This document shows positions 17,690 through 31,025 of a DNA stretch of 64,000 nucleotides, piece after piece. The notes under the pieces are model-generated. The model searched no databases. It was given only the letters and a program-made list of their open reading frames with translations, and had not been told where the DNA came from. The stretch lies in the NCBI RefSeq assembly GCF_001368815.1, contig NZ_CTEI01000001.1, positions 1 through 64,000 of the forward strand, in the 5' to 3' direction. Source of the stretch: Paraliobacillus sp. PM-2 (GTDB lineage Bacteria > Bacillota > Bacilli > Bacillales > Amphibacillaceae). Within the stretch, counting starts at the first letter, position 1; each line of letters starts with the position of its first letter. Position numbers and translations under genes: made by a program.

Positions 17690-19027
17690 TTAAGAGAACC
17701 AACCGGTAACAGTATCTTTCACACTAGTGAAAATCCCACCAAAAAAGTCTCCGATCGCACCAAGTGTTAACATGAACCAATTTGATTTCTCTACTGCACT
17801 TGTTGTAACAATATCAACTGATTGTACTTGTTTATTATCAACGATATAGCCATAGTCCACTGTACCACTATAAGTTAATTCCATCGTTCCTACGACTTGC
17901 CCTTTTTCAATAGGTGCAACTAAATTGCCATCCTCATCTAATAAGTCTTCATCCATATGATATTGAACATTATAAGCTTCTTCTTCACCATTCTTAATCG
18001 TGGAAAATAGTGCCTCACTCGTTTCAATATCAACAGTATCTTCTTTTCCTTTAGCCACATCTAATGTGGACTGATCTTTAATTTGATAACCTGAAGGGTA
18101 AAGCTCTATTTGTGAAAATTGATTAAAGCCATAATCCATTAATTTCTTCGTTTGTTCAAAACGAGCACCAATGCTATCGGTTCGCATAACAACTGAAATC
18201 AATCGACGTCCATCTCTTTCTGCTGTCCCAGTAAAGGTATAACCAGCTTCATCCGTATGTCCTGTCTTTAATCCATCAACACCCTCATAATAATATTGTG
18301 CAAAGTTATCATTATTCCAAGGTAGCATCCAATTCCAATTTTCTGTTGTGTGCCCATCTAATTCATCAGTAATTTGACTAGATATTTCTAATGACTCTGG
18401 ATAATCATTTACTAAATGATATGCTAATAAAGCAGCTGCGCGTGCAGAGAGTAAATTATTTGCGTCAGGGTCGGTTCCATTAGGATAATCATCACCAAGA
18501 TCACGATTAGATAAACCAGTAGAATTAACAAACTCAAACTCACCTAGTCCCATTTCTTTCCCTTTTTGATTCATCAATTTGACAAATTCACCTTCAGACC
18601 CAGCAACTAATTCAGCTAAAGCAATACTTGTTGCATTATCTGAATTTATCGCCATAGCCTCATATAAATCCCTGACTGTATACTGCTTGTCTTGACGTAA
18701 ACCAATGCCAGAAGAACTAATATCAGCAGAAATACGATAAGCATAATCACTAATACTTGTTTTCGTTTCCCAACTAATCTGTCCATTTTCAATTGCTTCT
18801 AAAACAAGATACTCAGTCATCATTTTTGTCATGCTTGCTGGTGGCAATTTAACATCAGCATTTTTAGCAAATAATATTTTACCAGATGCTGCATCAACTA
18901 ATATTGCTGATTCAGCTTCTACTTCCAAGCCATCTGCTTGCACTTTAAACGGGTGTAAACCTATAAAAGTAAAGAGTAGCACACAGGTTAATATAGCATA
19001 CACGGATGTTTTTGTTTTAAGTTTCAA
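17690..19027 (-). CDS. dacA: D-alanyl-D-alanine carboxypeptidase (PBP5)
   Basis: A 445-residue low-molecular-weight penicillin-binding protein that trims the terminal D-Ala from peptidoglycan pentapeptides. It has an N-terminal signal peptide (cleavage near residue 31, VQA), the active-site Ser65-Met-Thr-Lys68, the SDN motif in INSDNATS (about 133-135) and KTG in DGLKTGHTDEAG. A C-terminal beta-domain and amphipathic membrane anchor (WFMLTLGAIGDFFGGIF to the end) complete the PBP5 layout. Position between guaB and pdxS matches B. subtilis. Confidence 0.96.
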   Translation of the reverse strand: MKLKTKTSVYAILTCVLLFTFIGLHPFKVQADGLEVEAESAILVDAASGKILFAKNADVKLPPASMTKMMTEYLVLEAIENGQISWETKTSISDYAYRISADISSSGIGLRQDKQYTVRDLYEAMAINSDNATSIALAELVAGSEGEFVKLMNQKGKEMGLGEFEFVNSTGLSNRDLGDDYPNGTDPDANNLLSARAAALLAYHLVNDYPESLEISSQITDELDGHTTENWNWMLPWNNDNFAQYYYEGVDGLKTGHTDEAGYTFTGTAERDGRRLISVVMRTDSIGARFEQTKKLMDYGFNQFSQIELYPSGYQIKDQSTLDVAKGKEDTVDIETSEALFSTIKNGEEEAYNVQYHMDEDLLDEDGNLVAPIEKGQVVGTMELTYSGTVDYGYIVDNKQVQSVDIVTTSAVEKSNWFMLTLGAIGDFFGGIFTSVKDTVTGWFS

Positions 19028-19195
19028 CCTTTTATACCTCCACGACGATTGTTATTACATATTCGATATTTTATCACATCCTATCAAAAAGTGGAACGTA
19101 CTTTTGTAGGGGTTTTTTCTATAATCTTTTTACGTAAAATTATATAAATCTATTATTTAAATTTTGGTGAAAACAAGGATAATAAAATAAACAAA

Positions 19196-19236
19196 AAAGA
19201 ACAACCTAGCATGATAATCACTAAGTTGTCCTTTTA
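19196..19236 (-). terminator. Terminator after guaB
   Basis: Hairpin with arms AAAGGACAACtTAG and CTAgGTTGTTCTTTT (minus strand) followed by a T run, just after the guaB stop. Confidence 0.8.
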
Positions 19237-19241
19237 ATCAT

Positions 19242-20720
<1,479 letters not shown>

Positions 20721-20918
20721 TTACCTCCTTAAATATTAATATTTTTTTATAATAATTGATAAATATGGGCGTTGCTGGTTAAGCTACAATAGACCAATCC
20801 AAAGCAAGCTCTTTTTCTTATTGTTATTTACAATACGACATAGAAACATGTTTTTCAACCTTTTTTATGACCAAACATAAATTCCCATTTAATAAAGCCT
20901 GTTAAAAGGAGCTATTCC

Positions 20919-21872
20919 ATGAAGCAATCTATCTTTATTTTATATAATTATTTACAATCACAAGAGAATGCACGCGATTATCTTAATCATTGTTATCAAA
21001 AACAGGAAATAAAAAATCACAAAAAGTGGAGCTATCATAATTGCGAACGATTTTATTACATGATTAAACATGGTTTGACGTATTACAAAACTGGTGATCA
21101 ATCACCTGTCATGATTCGTCCGTTACTGTATTACTATGGAATGATGCACCTTATCAAAGCTTGTCTGTTAACCATAATCCCATCTTATCCAAAAAGTACG
21201 ACTTTATTAGCACACGGGTTATCAACACGCAAACAAAAAAAACAAAACTATCAATTACTTCGAGATGAAGTTAAAATTCAACAAAAAGGGTTATTTCCTT
21301 ACTTTTCAACACATTTATTTCAAGTCAAAACATTTACTAAAGAAAAATTTCTTATTGAACATTTATTACAGGCTATTCCAGAACTAGACACATTATTTAG
21401 CTTACAGCAGCAACAATCGAACTTTATTATGGTAGGAAAAATAAATGAATATACACTTACATTCCCTGAGAAGATTCTAGATATTTACCACGTATCACAA
21501 AATCGATTTATTGAGAAACTACAAGCTTATATCAATATTGCTAGTATTAATAAAGTTAATTCAGGCTTTCAATTGCTTCTGCACGAGCCGGTTGCTGTTA
21601 TGGTAAATCAACCTTTATATTTTCATTCACAAAATGCTTGTATCTACTTCCCTTTAAACAATCATATACCATTTCAAAATCATGAAATGATGCATCACTT
21701 TATGCTACTTTATCATCTTAGTATGCTCGCTCGTTATGAATCTGAATGGTGGGGGGATTTTGTGCAAACACAACAATCAAGCGATTATTCAATTATTACT
21801 CAATTTCTAAACGTTACATCTAAAAAAGTTCCCAGCTATCTTGGTTACTATTTACAACAATATATCCACTAA
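20919..21872 (+). CDS. yaaC: YaaC family protein
   Basis: A 317-residue protein matching the YaaC family by position next to gyrA/guaB and by its Tyr/His-rich composition (IFILYNYLQSQENARDYLNHCYQKQ). Function unknown. No signal peptide or clear membrane spans; the central part contains an HGLSTRKQ-type segment typical of the family. RBS AAAAGGAGCT 8 nt before ATG. It is one of few plus-strand genes left of oriC, so it is head-on to replication, as in B. subtilis. Confidence 0.85.
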   Translation: MKQSIFILYNYLQSQENARDYLNHCYQKQEIKNHKKWSYHNCERFYYMIKHGLTYYKTGDQSPVMIRPLLYYYGMMHLIKACLLTIIPSYPKSTTLLAHGLSTRKQKKQNYQLLRDEVKIQQKGLFPYFSTHLFQVKTFTKEKFLIEHLLQAIPELDTLFSLQQQQSNFIMVGKINEYTLTFPEKILDIYHVSQNRFIEKLQAYINIASINKVNSGFQLLLHEPVAVMVNQPLYFHSQNACIYFPLNNHIPFQNHEMMHHFMLLYHLSMLARYESEWWGDFVQTQQSSDYSIITQFLNVTSKKVPSYLGYYLQQYIH

Positions 21873-21920
21873 TAGATGTTTTAATATTTTCTTTCTTTTA
21901 TTTCATGTCTGTAAAGGCTC

Positions 21921-22994
21921 TTAATGAAGTATTTGTTCAATATACAACGATTTGTTCTCTTTTAGTATTATCATTTCCCCATTCTCTAAACGGACAATTG
22001 GACGTGTAGGAAATTTTGGTTCTTTATAGACAATTTCACCAATTGACCCATTTGAGAGCTGTACTTTAGTTCCTAAGGGATAAGAAGCAAATAAATCAAT
22101 AAATTTATTAAAAATTCGATAATTAAATTTCTGATAACAATCTCGTTCCATCTGTTCTATTACGTTAAATGGAGATTGGCTCTTTCGATAATTACGTTCT
22201 GACGTCATCGCATGATATGTATCACATACAGCTATTATTTTGGCAAAGGAATGGATTTTGTCTGATTTCACCCCTAAAGGATACCCAGTACCATCTAACC
22301 GCTCGTGATGCTGTAAAATGGCCAATTTAGCCCCTTTAGACAAAGCTGATGATTTTTCAATGTAACGATACGAATATATGGGGTGCTTTTTTATTTCTTT
22401 AAACTCTGCTTCGTTCAATAAACCTTTTTTTAAAAAAATAGAACGATTGATTTTTGCCATACCACTTTCTGCAAGGAAGGCAGCAATTCCAACCTGCATC
22501 CATTCTTTTTTTATCCCTAATCTCTTTGCTAATAAGGCTGCTAGTAAACTAGTAGCTACACTATGATGATAAAAATAATCTTGTTTATTTGAATAAAGAT
22601 ATAATTCCAAAATAGATAAGCCAAATTCCTCAATTCGTTCTAACAAGGGAACAATTAATTGCCTCACCTTTTGTATTTGTACATAAGATCCACTTTGCCA
22701 ATGCCAAAACATTTTTTTGTATGCATGGACAGTTTTATTGTAGTGTTCTATTAGCGGTTGTACTTCAATCTTTTTTATTTTATCGTTCGTTGCCTTTCTT
22801 TCCTTTGGATAAAAAGGGGCGCCATTTGCTAATTTTGGTGCTACTTCAACTTTATCTATTAAGAATTGTTGAAGAACTTGAATATGCATTTCACTAATAA
22901 TTGTATTTTTGAGTACAATTGGTCGTTTCGTCTTTCCAAACACATCACTTACAAGTACACACTCAGGAGTTAATTGTGATGGATGAACTTCCAT
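21921..22994 (-). CDS. HD-GYP domain protein with degenerate catalytic dyad
   Basis: A 357-residue protein with an N-terminal regulatory region of unknown type (about 1-130), an HD-GYP phosphohydrolase domain (about 140-300) and a small C-terminal beta domain (about 305-357, TKVQLSNGSIGEIV). HHERLDGTGYP (229-239) and CDTYHAMTSERNYR are well preserved, but the expected HD dyad is Ala175-Glu176 (FLAESGMAK instead of LLHDIGMAK). It may therefore lack cyclic-di-GMP phosphodiesterase activity and act as a sensor. The start at 22994 follows AAGGTGGTG; the open frame to 23078 lacks an RBS. Confidence 0.85.
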   Translation of the reverse strand: MEVHPSQLTPECVLVSDVFGKTKRPIVLKNTIISEMHIQVLQQFLIDKVEVAPKLANGAPFYPKERKATNDKIKKIEVQPLIEHYNKTVHAYKKMFWHWQSGSYVQIQKVRQLIVPLLERIEEFGLSILELYLYSNKQDYFYHHSVATSLLAALLAKRLGIKKEWMQVGIAAFLAESGMAKINRSIFLKKGLLNEAEFKEIKKHPIYSYRYIEKSSALSKGAKLAILQHHERLDGTGYPLGVKSDKIHSFAKIIAVCDTYHAMTSERNYRKSQSPFNVIEQMERDCYQKFNYRIFNKFIDLFASYPLGTKVQLSNGSIGEIVYKEPKFPTRPIVRLENGEMIILKENKSLYIEQILH

Positions 22995-23067
22995 GAACAA
23001 CACCACCTTTTTTATGTTTATTGCAAAAACAGTGTATTTTATAAATTTATCTGCTTTTAAAAGGAAT

Positions 23068-23089
23068 GGAGCTGTCAAATGACAACTCC
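23068..23089 (-). terminator. Possible terminator after gyrA
   Basis: Near-perfect inverted repeat GGAGTTGTCA / TGACAGCTCC (minus strand, one G-T pair) 54 nt beyond gyrA. It is followed only by a broken T run (TTCCTTTT), so efficiency is doubtful. Confidence 0.4.
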
Positions 23090-23142
23090 AAACGAAATAC
23101 GTAAACTACTTTATATTTTATTCAAAAATACAAGATAACGAC

Positions 23143-25632
23143 TTATTCTTCTGTTGGTTCTTGGGCTGTTTCTTCAATATCTTCAATAGCATCGATATCG
23201 TCCTCTGTTTCAATTCGCGCAACAGTTGCCACTTTTTCATCTTCCTGTAGACGAATTAGTCGCACGCCCTGTGTGTTTCTTCCAGTCACTGATATTCCTT
23301 CTACAGGCATACGAATTAAGACACCAGCTGCAGTTATAATCATAATATCCTCTTTACCAGTTACTGTTTTAACTGCAACCACATCACCTGTCTTTTCGGT
23401 TATATTACATGTAGAAATACCTTTACCTCCACGATTAGTGATTCGATAATCTTCGGCAGGTGTTTGTTTCCCATAACCATTCTCTGTTACATTCAATACC
23501 TGCAGCCCATCTTCTATGATCTCCATCGAAACTACTTCATCATTTTCCCGTAAAGATATACCCTTCACACCAGCAGCTGTTCGACCCATAGAGCGAATTT
23601 GGTCTTCTTCAAAACGAATCAATGATCCTTGTTTTGTTCCAATCATAATATGTTTAGAACCATCTGTTAAACGAACAGAAATCAATTCATCTTCTTCTCG
23701 CAAGTTTAACGCTATTAAGCCACCTCTACGAATATTTGCAAACTGAGATAAAGAAGTCCGCTTTGAAATCCCCTGCTTAGTAGTAAAGAAGAGATACCAG
23801 TCAGAATCAAACTCATGGACAGTAATAACTGCATTAATCCATTCATCTTTATCAACTTCTAATAGATTGATAATAGGTATTCCTTTTGCTGTTCGACTAA
23901 ACTCTGGAATTTCATATCCTTTTGCACGATACACTTTTCCTTTATTACTAAAAAATAGTACGGTATCATGGGTAGAAGTAGAAACTAAATGCTCAACAAA
24001 ATCGTCCTCATTCGTATCCATTCCTTGTACACCTCGTCCACCTCTACGTTGCACACGATATGTCGAGGAAGGTAATCGTTTAATATAACCTTGGTGAGTT
24101 ACGGTGATAACAATATTTTCTTCAGGAATGAGATCCTCATCTTCAAAGAAATCTGTGCCACCTACGCTAATTTCTGTACGGCGTGTATCGTTAAATTTAT
24201 CTTTAATCTCAAGCAATTCTTCACGAATGATTTCAAGTACTTTCTCTTCATCTGCTAGAATTGCTTTTAGTTCATTGATTAACTTTAATAGCTCTTGATA
24301 TTCGTCTTCTATTTTTTCACGTTCTAAACCAGTTAAACGTTGTAAACGCATATCTAAAATTGCTTGCGCTTGTTTCTCTGATAATTCATAGTTTTCCATT
24401 AAGCCTGTTCTTGCAATGTCTGCTGTTTTCGATTGGCGAATGAGTGTAATAATTTCGTCTATATGATCTAGTGCAATACGAAGTCCTTCTAAAATGTGTG
24501 CTCGCGCCTCTGCTTTTCGAAGTTCATATGCTGTACGACGCTTAATAATTACCTTCTGATGCTCTAAATAATGGGATAATGCTTGCTTTAAATTTAGTAC
24601 TTTCGGTTGTCCATCTACTAATGCAAGCATATTAATCCCAAAAGAAGTTTGTAGAGCGGTTTGCTTATATAAATTATTTAATAACACATTTGGATTTGCG
24701 TCTCTTCTTAATTCAATGACTACACGCATACCATTTCGGTCTGATTCATCTCGTAAATCAGTGATACCGTCAATTTTCTTATCACGAGCAAGTTCAGCAA
24801 TTTTTTCAACAAGTTTTGCCTTATTAACTTGATATGGTAATTCGGAAACAATAATGGTCGCTTTACCATTCGCTTTTTCTTCAATTTCAGCCTTTGCACG
24901 AATAGTAATAGAACCTTTTCCTGTTTCAAATGCTTTACGAATCCCACTTCGGCCTAATATCATTCCACCAGTAGGAAAATCCGGACCATAAATATAAGAT
25001 TCCATTAGTTCATCAATTGTAATATCAGGATCTTTACTTATTGCTAATACAGCATCAATTGTTTCCCCTAATTGGTGGGGTGGAATATTTGTTGCCATTC
25101 CAACCGCAATACCTGACGCACCGTTAACTAATAAATTTGGAAAACGTGATGGTAATACCTTTGGCTCACGCTCTGATCCATCATAATTATCCATATAATC
25201 TATGGTATCTTTGTTAATATCACGAAGAATCTCCATCGATATTTTAGACATTCGTGCTTCTGTATAACGCATGGCAGCGGCTGGATCACCATCTACTGAA
25301 CCAAAGTTTCCATGACCGTCAACAAGCATATAACGATAACTAAAATCTTGAGCCATTCTTACCATTGCTTCGTAAACTGCTGAATCACCGTGTGGATGAT
25401 ATTTACCAATAACATCACCGACAATACGAGCAGATTTTTTATAAGCTTTATCAGCATGCATTCCTAGATCATTCATCGCATAAAGAATTCTTCGATGAAC
25501 AGGCTTTAACCCATCTCTTACATCTGGTAAAGCCCTTGAAACAATTACACTCATTGCGTAATCTAAAAAAGATGTACGCATCTCTTTTCCAATATTTATT
25601 TCTTGCACCTGTGGACGTTGATTATCCACCAT
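23143..25632 (-). CDS. gyrA: DNA gyrase subunit A
   Basis: The 829-residue DNA-breaking subunit of gyrase, forming an A2B2 tetramer with GyrB to introduce negative supercoils. The breakage-reunion domain carries catalytic Tyr123 (AAMRYTEAR). The quinolone-determining region has Ser84 in HPHGDSAVY, the susceptible form. The C-terminal beta-pinwheel bears the GyrA box QRRGGRG (about 536-542) and an acidic tail ([10 protein letters not shown]...). It lies 64 nt downstream of gyrB. Confidence 0.98.
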   Translation of the reverse strand: MVDNQRPQVQEINIGKEMRTSFLDYAMSVIVSRALPDVRDGLKPVHRRILYAMNDLGMHADKAYKKSARIVGDVIGKYHPHGDSAVYEAMVRMAQDFSYRYMLVDGHGNFGSVDGDPAAAMRYTEARMSKISMEILRDINKDTIDYMDNYDGSEREPKVLPSRFPNLLVNGASGIAVGMATNIPPHQLGETIDAVLAISKDPDITIDELMESYIYGPDFPTGGMILGRSGIRKAFETGKGSITIRAKAEIEEKANGKATIIVSELPYQVNKAKLVEKIAELARDKKIDGITDLRDESDRNGMRVVIELRRDANPNVLLNNLYKQTALQTSFGINMLALVDGQPKVLNLKQALSHYLEHQKVIIKRRTAYELRKAEARAHILEGLRIALDHIDEIITLIRQSKTADIARTGLMENYELSEKQAQAILDMRLQRLTGLEREKIEDEYQELLKLINELKAILADEEKVLEIIREELLEIKDKFNDTRRTEISVGGTDFFEDEDLIPEENIVITVTHQGYIKRLPSSTYRVQRRGGRGVQGMDTNEDDFVEHLVSTSTHDTVLFFSNKGKVYRAKGYEIPEFSRTAKGIPIINLLEVDKDEWINAVITVHEFDSDWYLFFTTKQGISKRTSLSQFANIRRGGLIALNLREEDELISVRLTDGSKHIMIGTKQGSLIRFEEDQIRSMGRTAAGVKGISLRENDEVVSMEIIEDGLQVLNVTENGYGKQTPAEDYRITNRGGKGISTCNITEKTGDVVAVKTVTGKEDIMIITAAGVLIRMPVEGISVTGRNTQGVRLIRLQEDEKVATVARIETEDDIDAIEDIEETAQEPTEE

Positions 25633-25696
25633 ATGACTACCTCCTATCCTACTGAGGACAAACTTACCTTCACTTTATACAAATTTCTCTATTTTC

Positions 25697-27721
<2,025 letters not shown>

Positions 27722-28015
27722 TTAGGTTTCTTCAAATGTTTCATCATTACTATAATCATCTAATTTGCTAATTGTAGAAATCATGCTAGCGCGTTTTTTT
27801 AGTGTTAAGACAGATAAGGGGCTATAGTAAATGTGATCTTTTGTAATAATTATTGATTTTGTTTCTTCTCCATGGAAACTCAACACATTATTAGCCTTTT
27901 TCTGGTTATTCACCATTTCCTCATTAATCGATGAAGAAGCAACATACTGATAATCAATAATAGCAATGACATCTTTTGATTCAATGATGTCATCTCCTCC
28001 AATATGAATAAACAT
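27722..28015 (-). CDS. remB: Extracellular matrix regulator RemB (DUF370)
   Basis: A 97-residue DUF370/RemB-type protein between recF and gyrB, equivalent to B. subtilis YaaB/RemB, which affects biofilm-matrix gene expression. The start MFIHIGGDDIIESKDVIAI at 28015 follows AGGGGG and fits the family; seven more codons are open upstream. The conserved IYYSPLSVLTLKKRA segment is present (about residues 67-81). The C-terminal extension (SKLDDYSNDETFEET) is longer than in B. subtilis (81 residues). Confidence 0.9.
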   Translation of the reverse strand: MFIHIGGDDIIESKDVIAIIDYQYVASSSINEEMVNNQKKANNVLSFHGEETKSIIITKDHIYYSPLSVLTLKKRASMISTISKLDDYSNDETFEET

Positions 28016-28068
28016 GTTAATCCCCCTATTCTTCACTTAAAATTATAGAAACTTTAATAATGAACGTA

Positions 28069-29181
28069 TTACATAATAATTGAACCATTTTCTACATGAA
28101 AAAGTTCAGCCTGATGAATCGTATCATGCTGAATATCACTAATACTTGTAGTAGATACAAACGTTTGTACTTTACCTTGAATTGTATGTAATAAATGTGA
28201 TTGGCGATATTGATCCAGTTCACTTAACACATCATCTAATAGGAGAATTGGATATTCACCTACTTCACTTTTAATTAAGTCAATTTCCGCTAGTTTCAAT
28301 GATAACGCGGTTGTCCGCTGTTGGCCTTGAGAACCATACGTCTGTACATCTTTTCCATTAACATAAAATATTAAATCATCGCGATGCGGACCGATCTGCG
28401 TATTACCTCTATCGATTTCTTTATCTACCATGTAATGAAAACTATTAGTATACTTAGCTCTTATTTTCTCCCTATCTTCCATTTCTGATACATCTATCGA
28501 CGCTAAATAACCAATTTCCATATTTTCTTTTTCCCGACTAATTCCTTTATGGATTGGTCCTGCCCATTTACGTAATAAATCCAAGAATAAGAATCGCTTT
28601 TCAAGAATAACACTAGCATGCTCAATCAATTGTTCTGTTAAAACTTCCAACATTGTAAGATCTTTACTTTTTCTGCGCTGGAGATCCTTTAATAAATGGT
28701 TGCGTTGTTTTAGAATTTTTTGATATTGACCTAAATGATAAATATACACTGGTTGAATCTGACCGATTTCCATGTCAATAAACCGTCTTCTAATTTGAGG
28801 ACTCCCTTTTACCAAATTTAAATCTTCAGGAGCAAACATAACTACATTTAAAGCGCCAATATAATCACTAAGTCTTCTTTGTTCTAAATGATTTATTTTT
28901 GCTTTCTTCCCTTTACTTGAAAATTGTATTTCCAATGGAAAGGTTTGTTTACGTTTGTATACTTTACTTTTTATTTTAGCATAATTTTGTTCCCATTGAA
29001 TAAGTTCTTTATCACGAGGCGTACGGTATGATTTGGAAAAAGCAAGTACATATATAGCTTCCATTAAATTTGTTTTCCCTTGGGCGTTTTCACCAATGAT
29101 TACATTTACTTTATCATCAAATGTGACAGATAAATCTTGGTAGTTTCGATAATTAGCAAGCGATAATTCTTGAATATGCAT
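28069..29181 (-). CDS. recF: Recombination/replication repair protein RecF
   Basis: A 370-residue SMC-like ATPase that binds gapped DNA and helps RecO/RecR load RecA. It has a Walker A ([14 protein letters not shown], about residues 33-46), the ABC signature region ([19 protein letters not shown], about 282-300) and a Walker B ([13 protein letters not shown]). It sits between yaaA and remB in the conserved dnaN-yaaA-recF order. Confidence 0.97.
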   Translation of the reverse strand: MHIQELSLANYRNYQDLSVTFDDKVNVIIGENAQGKTNLMEAIYVLAFSKSYRTPRDKELIQWEQNYAKIKSKVYKRKQTFPLEIQFSSKGKKAKINHLEQRRLSDYIGALNVVMFAPEDLNLVKGSPQIRRRFIDMEIGQIQPVYIYHLGQYQKILKQRNHLLKDLQRRKSKDLTMLEVLTEQLIEHASVILEKRFLFLDLLRKWAGPIHKGISREKENMEIGYLASIDVSEMEDREKIRAKYTNSFHYMVDKEIDRGNTQIGPHRDDLIFYVNGKDVQTYGSQGQQRTTALSLKLAEIDLIKSEVGEYPILLLDDVLSELDQYRQSHLLHTIQGKVQTFVSTTSISDIQHDTIHQAELFHVENGSIIM

Positions 29182-29211
29182 AATAATTCCCTTTCTAACC
29201 GATCACAGTAA

Positions 29212-29442
29212 TTACATAGCTTCTTCCGCACAAACTTCAAATAAACCAACATCTGGTATATTAATTTGATCTCCGGGATATAATTTTCTGCCTCTACGTT
29301 GATCTTGTTCATCATTTATAAATACTTCATAGTCAGCTAAGAATAGTTTTACCATTCCACCTGATTCCACAACATTAGCAAGCTTGAGAAATTGACCAAG
29401 TGTAATATAATTCGTAGTTATACCTATTTTTTCTGTATCCAT
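29212..29442 (-). CDS. yaaA: S4-domain RNA-binding protein YaaA
   Basis: A 76-residue S4-like protein (TLGQFLKLANVVESGGMVKLFLADYEVFIND) located between dnaN and recF, orthologous by position and sequence to B. subtilis YaaA/RlbA, a large-subunit assembly factor. The start at 29442 (MDTEKIGI) follows GAAGGAGGATC; the open frame starts 12 codons earlier without support. Confidence 0.93.
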   Translation of the reverse strand: MDTEKIGITTNYITLGQFLKLANVVESGGMVKLFLADYEVFINDEQDQRRGRKLYPGDQINIPDVGLFEVCAEEAM

Positions 29443-29588
29443 AACAGATCCTCCTTCGTGGGAAATAGATAGTATCATATCTATGGGGTATTATTCATTT
29501 TGTTGCACCGTTCAATTTAATGCCCTTCCTTCTATTTTACTAAACATTTTGAGATAAGCAAAGTTTTGTGGACAATCTTATTACTAAA

Positions 29589-29621
29589 GAAAAAGGGATT
29601 GTTCATAAACAACCCCTTTTA
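29589..29621 (-). terminator. Terminator after dnaN
   Basis: Inverted repeat AAAAGGGgTTGTT / AACAaTCCCTTTT with T run on the minus strand, about 45 nt downstream of the dnaN stop. Confidence 0.75.
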
Positions 29622-29662
29622 GCTTATCTCTAATGATTTATATTTTATCTTTTTATATAAAA

Positions 29663-30805
29663 TTAATACGTTCGTACTGGCAAAATCAATTGTAAAATAT
29701 ATTCATTATCTATCGGCCTTATAATAAATGGTCGCATAGCACCTGTAAATTCAATTTTCACTTGTTCTTCTTCAATGATTTTTAATGCATCGATCACATA
29801 CTTAGCACTAAAGGAAATCTTTAATTCATCGCCTTCTATTCCATCTGTAGATAAATCTTCCACCACTTCTCCTACTTCTGGTGTATTACTGGTAATCTCT
29901 AATTGGTGATTTTCCCTCGTTTGGAGTTTAACCACATTATTACGATTTTCCTTTGCCAATAGTGAGGCACGGTCGATTGCTTGCAACAACTCTTTGGTTT
30001 TTGCATATATAATTGTCTTGCTCTCATCAGGAATAAGTCGTGATGTTTCAGGGTAGTTTCCATCTAATAAACGTGATAAGAAATACAGATTTTTTGTTTG
30101 GAATAAAATTTGATTCTCCGTCACACTTATTGTGATTTTGTCGTCATTGTCTTCAATAATTTTATTTAATTCAGATAGACTTTTTCCTGGTATAACAACA
30201 TTATTAAAGTTGACTTGGTCATTTGATATTTCTATTGGTAGTTTTCTAGAAGCAAGCCGATGACTATCTGTTGCAACAAAATGTAAAAATTCTGCTTCTA
30301 GTTTCATGTTAACACCAGTAAGAATTGGTCTTGTTTCAACGGTAGATACAGCAAAAACGGTTTGTTTGATTAAATCCTTTAATACTTCATTCTTTAATGT
30401 AAAGCAATTATCTGTATGTAAGACAGGTAATTGCGGATATTCTGCAGCATCTTGACCATTCAGGTGAAATTCAGCACCACCTGATTTTATTGTAACCTGA
30501 TAATTTTCATCAGCTATAATTTCTACTGCTTTCAGAGGAAGTTTCCGGATAATATCTGGAAAGTATTTTGCTTGAACAACAACACTACCTTCTGTTATTT
30601 CTTCAGCATGAATCATTCCATCGGTTTCTCTCGGTATAAAAGATTCAATGGAGATATCTGAATCACTTCCAGTTAACTTAATTCCTTCTTTTGATGCTTC
30701 GATTTTAATTCCAGTTAAAATCGGTATAGTTACACGAGATGATATAGCCTTCATCACGTGTTGAATACTTTCAATTAATTGATCACGTTGAATAATAAAA
30801 CGCAT
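29663..30805 (-). CDS. dnaN: DNA polymerase III beta subunit (sliding clamp)
   Basis: The 380-residue sliding clamp that tethers polymerase to DNA as a ring-shaped dimer. It has three repeated clamp domains. N-terminal MRFIIQRDQLIESIQHVMKA and the C-terminal RPFIIRPIDNEYILQLILPVRTY, including the binding pocket residues, are canonical. It follows dnaA across the origin's unwinding region, and a terminator separates it from yaaA. Confidence 0.98.
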   Translation of the reverse strand: MRFIIQRDQLIESIQHVMKAISSRVTIPILTGIKIEASKEGIKLTGSDSDISIESFIPRETDGMIHAEEITEGSVVVQAKYFPDIIRKLPLKAVEIIADENYQVTIKSGGAEFHLNGQDAAEYPQLPVLHTDNCFTLKNEVLKDLIKQTVFAVSTVETRPILTGVNMKLEAEFLHFVATDSHRLASRKLPIEISNDQVNFNNVVIPGKSLSELNKIIEDNDDKITISVTENQILFQTKNLYFLSRLLDGNYPETSRLIPDESKTIIYAKTKELLQAIDRASLLAKENRNNVVKLQTRENHQLEITSNTPEVGEVVEDLSTDGIEGDELKISFSAKYVIDALKIIEEEQVKIEFTGAMRPFIIRPIDNEYILQLILPVRTY

Positions 30806-30825
30806 AAATGAAATCCTCCTAAGGG

Positions 30826-30989
30826 AAGTTATATATATTAATTATTAATAATAAAATTCGTAGTAATAGTAATAGGGCTTGTTAGTATGTGGATAACTGA
30901 AAAATGTAACTGTATATTATAGTCACGCGTTTGTGGATAAGGTGTTGGCAAACGTGTAAAGATTATCCACGTTATTCACATGTGTATAA
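30826..30989. other. oriC, dnaA-dnaN part: DnaA boxes, DnaA-trios and AT-rich unwinding element
   Basis: DnaA boxes (TTATCCACA or one-off) occur at 30888-30896 and 30932-30940 (perfect, plus strand TGTGGATAA), 30963-30971, 30972-30980 and 30981-30989. Next to the box at 30888 is a short GC-rich spacer (30876-30879). Five consecutive DnaA-trios follow (TAGTAATAGTAATAG, 30861-30875, which reads 3'-GAT/AAT-5'). A nearly pure A/T tract of TATATATTAATTATTAATAA type lies at 30826-30857. This is the arrangement of the basal unwinding system described in B. subtilis. Confidence 0.88.
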
Positions 30990-31025
30990 AAGCGTCAATT
31001 AGTTAATAATCTTATTTTTTACTGG

